Assembly (NCBI GenBank): GCA_002284615.2
Contig: MU070510.1
Coordinates: 1 to 10,414, forward strand
Length of the DNA stretch: 10,414 nucleotides
DNA from: Dunaliella salina
Lineage: Eukaryota > Chlorophyta > Chlorophyceae > Chlamydomonadales > Dunaliellaceae
Direction of reading: 5' to 3'
In this document: positions 7,094-10,414 of the stretch, one piece after another
How the letters are laid out: each line of letters starts with the position of its first letter
Position numbering within the stretch: the stretch's first letter is position 1
The notes under the pieces: model-generated
What the model was told of the DNA's origin: nothing
Databases searched by the model: none
The model's input: only the letters and a program-made list of their open reading frames with translations
Position numbers and translations under genes: made by a program

Positions 7094-7447
7094 AAACTTG
7101 CAAGCCCCCTTGACTATGACACACATTTCAAAGCATACTGGAGTCCTTACGCTCGAGACAGGGTATTTGGGGCCAACATTGACATGTTTGCAACTAAACT
7201 TACAGTTTTCTCCTCTTGCCATCCTGCCCATGATGACGCAATTATATACCGTCTCATCCTTCATGCCCTGACCTCGTCGGAGCCACAGATATTATCCCGA
7301 CTGTGGCTTTCATGCCTCTCACCAGGCAGATGAGATGGAACAAGAAAGGCTACATGCGCTGGATGTCAAGCCATCCTGCCCATGCCACATTCCTTGCAAA
7401 ATTTCTCTCAGGGAGTCACTCCCTAGGGAGTCACTCCCTGGGGTGAG
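7094..7447 (+). pseudogene. Methyltransferase-like (Dam-type) segment of the LINE polyprotein
   Basis: Two frames combine. 7094-7331 reads LDYDTHFKAYWSPYARD, VFGANIDMFATK, then SSCHPAHDDAIIYRLILHAL. After a shift near 7265, 7276-7447 reads IIPTVAFMPLT and NKKGYMRWMSSHPAHATFLA. Phage-type Dam N6-adenine methyltransferases have the same sequence of elements: an aromatic-Ser/Thr-Pro entry motif, a glycine plus D-x-x-A strand, a catalytic D/N-P-P-Y followed by a helix, then a hydrophobic strand ending in Leu-Pro and an aromatic patch. Here the catalytic position reads CHPAH, so activity is very unlikely in this copy. DIRS-type elements are known to carry Dam-like domains; I know of no firm case in LINEs. 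The fold assignment is tentative, and a different conserved domain is possible. Confidence 0.4.
7410..7439. repeat. Tandem pair of a perfect 15-nt palindrome
   Basis: AGGGAGTCACTCCCT (palindromic around its central C) occurs twice without a gap. The 30 bases also read as one large inverted repeat. The duplication is 15 nt long, so it keeps the frame of the methyltransferase-like segment and adds a second SHSLG pentapeptide. A related GGGGTGAGACGGTCTCACCTT follows at 7440-7460 and holds a further small inverted repeat (GTGAGACGGTCTCAC). Confidence 0.95.
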
Positions 7448-7841
7448 ACGGTCTCACCTTCCAATCACCTCAAATCTATCTTCCTCTAGTTTTATCAGAA
7501 AAAAAATACTAGACACATGTAACCAACAAAACAATCCAAGCTGGCTTGAGTGCTTACAAAATGAAATCCCTCAAGGAATATGCTGCCAAAGAAGCAACCG
7601 CCAGCTTGCACATAGAGGCAACACATCCCTCTCCTTAAAAGCACCTTGCAGGTGGAGGAAGATATTGGCACTCCTACATCAAGACACATACAATAACTTT
7701 TAAGCTTCTGTCCAACAAAAAAATATTACACCTAATATACACCTGTACACAGAACCCCTGCAACCCAAAATCCCAGACTGGCGATACCTGACATACACAG
7801 ATGGCAGTGTCGTCACCTTTGCAGATGGAGAGAATCAATAA
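7448..7841 (+). pseudogene. Linker and start of RNase H domain
   Basis: One frame is open apart from TAA 7701-7703, from the palindromic repeat to TAA 7839-7841. The first 85 codons are helical, polar linker with no named domain. After the internal stop the frame reads IHLYTEPLQPKIPDWRYLTY and then TDGS (YTDGS at 7794-7808). This is the first strand of type I RNase H with its first catalytic aspartate (codon 7800-7802). The protein then shifts to the next frame near 7842-7890. Confidence 0.7.
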
Positions 7842-8382
7842 ACAAGTGCATCTTTCTTCGTCAACAAAAGCATCAACTGCGCTCAACTCACACCATCAAG
7901 GCAGAGCAGAGCTTGCTACGATTTTGGTTGCCCTTCAGCAAGGGCACACTTCCATCGCAACTGATAGCTCCTCAGCAATTAACCAAACCAGAAAGCAGAT
8001 CCTTGAGCCCATGAGCATGTCCACACACCTACATGCACAAATCCTCCTCGACATAATGCATCATATTAATCGTCAGAAACTCCTGTACACTTTTACAAAG
8101 TCAAATCACACTCTGGCATCCTTGGCAATGGAGCTGGTGCTGACCGCACATGCTTTTCAAGCAGCAATGTCACCTTACCAAGCTGACACCTCACTCAACC
8201 AAGCAGACAATCCTTTCTACCATCTGTACTTGCTTGCTACACCTGTTGGAAAACCTGAATCTCACACAGAACTTTGGACCCTTCCAAACCCACAAGATAA
8301 ATTAAAACAAATTATGCATGACAAGCACAAATTGGGGGTAGCAAACATCAACACACAAATTGGCAAAACTTGCAGCGATTGA
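7842..8382 (+). pseudogene. RNase H domain and following segment of the LINE polyprotein
   Basis: RNase H removes the RNA strand of RNA/DNA hybrids. Continuing from YTDGS, this frame supplies GRAELATILVALQQG (catalytic Glu, codon 7909-7911) and SIATDSSSAI (catalytic Asp, codon 7963-7965), in the usual order and spacing. Near 8097-8160 TKSNHTLASLAMELVLTAHA corresponds to the final S-H-x-G...N-E-x-A-D-x-x-A block, but the fourth acidic residue is lost. The frame then reads NPFYHLYLLATPVG, ELWTLPNPQDKLKQIMHDKH and KLGVANINT, a well-preserved module I cannot name, and stops at 8382. Three of four catalytic acids survive. Confidence 0.75.
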
Positions 8383-8803
8383 CCAATCACCAACCCACTG
8401 TTAATTATAAGATTAGCAATGCATTCTGGCAAATGAAAACCGTCACTCTTAAAGAGCAGACAAATATAATGCGACATCGAACGGACACTGTGGCACACTC
8501 TACAACAGCAAGCATGCCGCACGATTCAATAACCACCCCGGGCTTGCTCTTTGTCCTCTTTGTGGTGCTCCTGATAACATCTCCCATAGTCTACTTAGAT
8601 GCACCCACCCAACAATCAATAGAATGAACATAAATCGTCATCATCAAGCTCTCAGCATCTGTGGTGAAGCACTCAGCAACGGAAACTTTGGACCCCTTCA
8701 TTGTTTCAATGGATGCATGCAACACAGACAGACACAGCTCCCTAGGCATGGAAATTCCGGAAAATGCCCAGAGAAACATTCCACATTTGATTTTCCCATC
8801 TAG
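8370..8803 (+). pseudogene. C-x2-C-x7-H-x4-C zinc finger segment of the LINE polyprotein
   Basis: Reading starts in one frame as KISNAFWQMKTVTLKEQTNI plus MRHRTDT. Near 8490 it shifts to the frame open to TAG 8801-8803, which reads LYNSKHAARFNNHPGLALCP, then LCGAPDNISHSLLRC. The finger CPLC-x7-H-SLLR-C lies at 8552-8602. This spacing is the known finger between reverse transcriptase and endonuclease in R2-like LINEs, where it helps bind the target DNA. After it comes THPTINRMNINRHHQAL, with the Arg-His pair that follows the finger in such proteins. Note the different spacing and residues from the minus-strand finger at 594-641. Confidence 0.75.
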
Positions 8804-9227
8804 AGAACCACCACATATACACCTCAGTTGCCCTGATGGCATTATTGTATTACCCCTGGAAAAAAAAGTAGAGACTCTACCCGCCATCCGAAGGACATGA
8901 ACCCTAGAAACAGAGACATTGCTGCCTCATTGAGATTCTGCTTAGACACCATTCCTGAACAAACACCCCTGACTGCACAAAATCAACATAAAGACGCTAT
9001 TGAGAACTTACGCACAAAACACTTTGAGGTCCGCACCGCAATAACAGAGTCACTTTACACACTATCCTTATTGGACTTGCCAGACTATTTACAACCCCTA
9101 AGCTATTGATCCCCTCTGTGACTAAGGCTTAACCAAAGAAAGAGCCCAAAAGACTGCAACCAAGCTACACCTTCATACTGTTAAGACCTTAGCAGAAACT
9201 GAAAACACCAAACATGCCATACATTAA
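8661..9227 (+). pseudogene. Restriction-like (PD-D/E-x-K) endonuclease, C-terminus of the LINE polyprotein
   Basis: This type of enzyme nicks target DNA so the 3' end can prime reverse transcription. The first frame (to 8900) reads MEIPENAQRNIPHLIFPSR and CPDGIIVLPLEKKVETLPAI, with PD at 8832-8837. The next acidic element appears in another frame as CLIEI (8923-8937; Glu codon 8932-8934), and a third frame resumes with CLDTIPEQ (from 8939) and QNQHKDAIENL. The few bases expected to encode Lys after IEI seem to be deleted at the shift, so the PD...E-x-K site is broken. Near 9049 the frame VTLHTILIGLA takes over. From about 9126 GLTKERAQKTATKLHLHTVK and TLAETENTKHAIH end at TAA 9225-9227, taken as the original stop. 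That Lys is lost is inferred from the family pattern. Confidence 0.6.
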
Positions 9228-10121
9228 TGTATGAAATATTTCAGCAATTCAAAAAACACAGAACCGGGTTTGGCGGCTAGTGAACGTGCAGGTTACAGAA
9301 GGGTGAGGCGCACGCCTAGACGGAGGCTCATGGTCAGGGACAGCGCAGACTGTTGGGTCTTTTCTTAATCCACGCTGGATCTTATCCAGCATAGACTTTT
9401 ACTTCTCCTTTTACTGCTAGCCTGTTCAGAAAAAGAGAATGAGTCCACAAAGGAAGGAATACAGTTTCTTGTTGTTTTGATTAAGGAAACGAGACGCATC
9501 GTGTGACTGGACATGGTGAGAAGCAGGCAAGTAAGGAACCATCTGAGGAATTGGAGGAGGAAGAAACAAGAGAGCATCAGCGCTATAAACGTAACTATTC
9601 AGCTAAATAAATTATCCAGCACATAGTCAAGTGTGTTAAATCGAGCACATCCTTAGAAGTTAACACAGTTCTAGTAGATCTGGACCACAAACTTGTCATT
9701 ACACTTTCTCAAATACCCATGCCCATTCAGTTCAGTGACGTAGGGGACTCAAGGCTTTCCTGTGCCATGTGTGTCTCTTTTTCCTTGGTTGGCGTAGGGA
9801 GAGTTTTCCTACCAGTGTAGAGCCAGTAGTCCTTCTTTTCTTTCTTACCCTAGAGCTTGCGATGCAAGTTGCAAACCCTCTGGAGCATTTTGTTTCGGAA
9901 TTCAAGCATCTCAAAAAGGGAAAGGAAGATGACAAGTGACAACCGAATTAAATTTGACAGCACACACTTTCACGTGCTTTGTTTTTGCAATTCATGCTTC
10001 CTTCGACAGGAAGGTTGCACGTCTTAACTTCGGCTTTTGTGCACAAAATTGCTTTGGGTGATTCAGGCGTTTTCCAACTACTCTGAAGCAGCTAAATTCT
10101 AAGGATTACTATGGTCCTTTC
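9228..10121. other. Gene-free stretch after the LINE
   Basis: The first part is probably the 3' untranslated region of the element. An AATAAA lies near 9604-9609, but neither a poly(A) tail nor a target duplication is clear. Short open frames on both strands are not protein-like. A small hairpin is described separately. From about 9700 the sequence is T-rich and could be an intron leading to the acceptor at 10123-10124. Confidence 0.5.
9374..9390. repeat. Small inverted repeat (7-bp stem, 3-nt loop)
   Basis: GCTGGAT, CTT, ATCCAGC forms a perfect hairpin about 150 bp after the end of the LINE reading frame. It could be part of the 3' untranslated structure recognised by the element's own reverse transcriptase. 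At this length it could also be chance. Confidence 0.5.
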
Positions 10122-10124
10122 TAG

Positions 10125-10414
10125 AATGTGCAAGATGAAGAGCACATTACTCTGGAGTGTCTGACACTCCAGGAGTCCTTCTCGGAACCTGACACACCTG
10201 GGCACCCGGTTCTTTTCCGGTTGCATCGTGAGATGCGTGAGGATGTTGCATTTACAGAGCGAACTCACCAACTTGCCAGGTATAAAAGGAAGAAGAAAGG
10301 AAGAACAAGGGAAGGCAGGAAGTGTGCCTCAGGTTTTAAAATAAAACCTGAGGCAAGTTGGAAAGTGTTTCTGGAAATACAAAAAGATGGAGACATTATA
10401 CTAGGGAACAGGAA
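10125..10414 (+). CDS. Possible exon or gene fragment of unknown function, runs off the window
   Basis: A frame is open for 96 codons from 10125 to the window end, preceded by GGTCCTTTCTAG, a good 3' splice-site sequence (AG 10123-10124). It reads NVQDEEHITLECLTLQESFS, then PGHPVLFRLHREMREDVAFT, a basic stretch YKRKKKGRTREGRK, and KIKPEASWKVFLEIQKDGDI. The composition is charged and hydrophilic, with lysines and arginines clustered like a nuclear localisation signal. VQDEEH...C recalls VQDEKHALF of the minus-strand LINE finger, but no preceding C-x-C pair exists, so this is probably chance. I do not recognise the protein. Confidence 0.4.
10325..10355. repeat. Perfect inverted repeat (14-bp stem, 3-nt loop)
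   Basis: TGCCTCAGGTTTTA and its exact complement TAAAACCTGAGGCA are separated by AAA. RNA from either strand would fold into a stable hairpin. It lies inside the open frame at the window's right edge and codes there for part of CASGFKIKPEAS. A terminator role is unlikely in a eukaryotic nuclear context. It may be a foldback remnant. Confidence 0.95.

Larger units (their letters stand above)
5166..9227 (+). mobile_element. 5'-truncated, decayed multidomain non-LTR retrotransposon
   Basis: A single ancestral polyprotein of roughly 1300 residues can be followed through all three plus frames. In order it shows reverse transcriptase thumb, PHD finger, W..TWE chromo-like patch, methyltransferase-like domain, RNase H, C-x2-C-x7-H-x4-C finger and a PD...E restriction-like endonuclease, ending at TAA 9225-9227. 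The 5' part (fingers, palm, any N-terminal endonuclease) is absent, as is common for LINE copies that were incompletely reverse transcribed. There are at least eight frame changes or internal stops, so it is inactive. The sense strand is rich in A and C and poor in G over almost the whole length, which sets it apart from its flanks. Target-site duplications and the exact 3' end could not be placed. Known relatives may include LINEs with a restriction-like endonuclease (R2-like) or two endonucleases (the algal Dualen/RandI type), but the match to either is inference. Confidence 0.8.

Noticed and set aside
8591..8887. 98-codon minus-strand frame
   Set aside because: Antisense to the zinc-finger and endonuclease region of the LINE.
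9365..9935. Minus-strand frames of 67-70 codons in the right-hand spacer
   Set aside because: Short, Ser/Arg-rich or Leu/Phe-rich without domain, and compatible with chance.
10325..10355. Intrinsic transcription terminator
   Set aside because: There is no following T tract and the context is eukaryotic nuclear DNA.

Overview
The window is eukaryotic nuclear DNA: a (CA)n microsatellite, minisatellites, splice-site-like exon borders, and no bacterial operon layout. It is dominated by decayed retrotransposons. Lineage can only be suggested. LINE proteins that carry a PHD finger, RNase H and a restriction-like endonuclease, together with moderate GC, would fit a green alga or other protist better than an animal or land plant. 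I cannot prove this from sequence alone.

Layout. 1-205: an 86-bp minisatellite entering from the left edge. 417-887 (minus): the C-terminal end of a LINE protein with a CxC-x7-H-x4-C finger, broken by one stop. 1481-2210 (plus): part of a LINE reverse transcriptase (post-catalytic palm and thumb), frameshifted. 2460-2533 and 2725-2802: simple tandem repeats. 2822-3741: a cluster of exon-like open segments with plausible splice signals and no recognisable family. About 3690-4540: old repeats built around CTGATTCAG, including a tRNA-like (SINE-like) promoter pair on the minus strand and a diverged 155-bp tandem duplication. 4560-5165: purine-rich, CAG-rich spacer.

The main object is a 5'-truncated non-LTR retrotransposon on the plus strand, about 5166-9227. 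One ancestral polyprotein can be followed through several frameshifts: end of the reverse transcriptase, PHD finger, chromodomain-like W..TWE patch, a segment resembling a Dam-type N6-adenine methyltransferase, RNase H, a C-x2-C-x7-H-x4-C finger, and a PD...E restriction-like endonuclease ending at TAA 9225-9227. It is dead: key residues are lost and frames are broken. The domain order is unusual and is the best candidate here for a poorly described system.

9228-10121 shows no gene. At the right edge an open frame (10125-10414) begins just after a good 3' splice-site sequence and runs off the window. It may be a terminal exon of an unrecognised gene and contains a perfect 14-bp inverted repeat.
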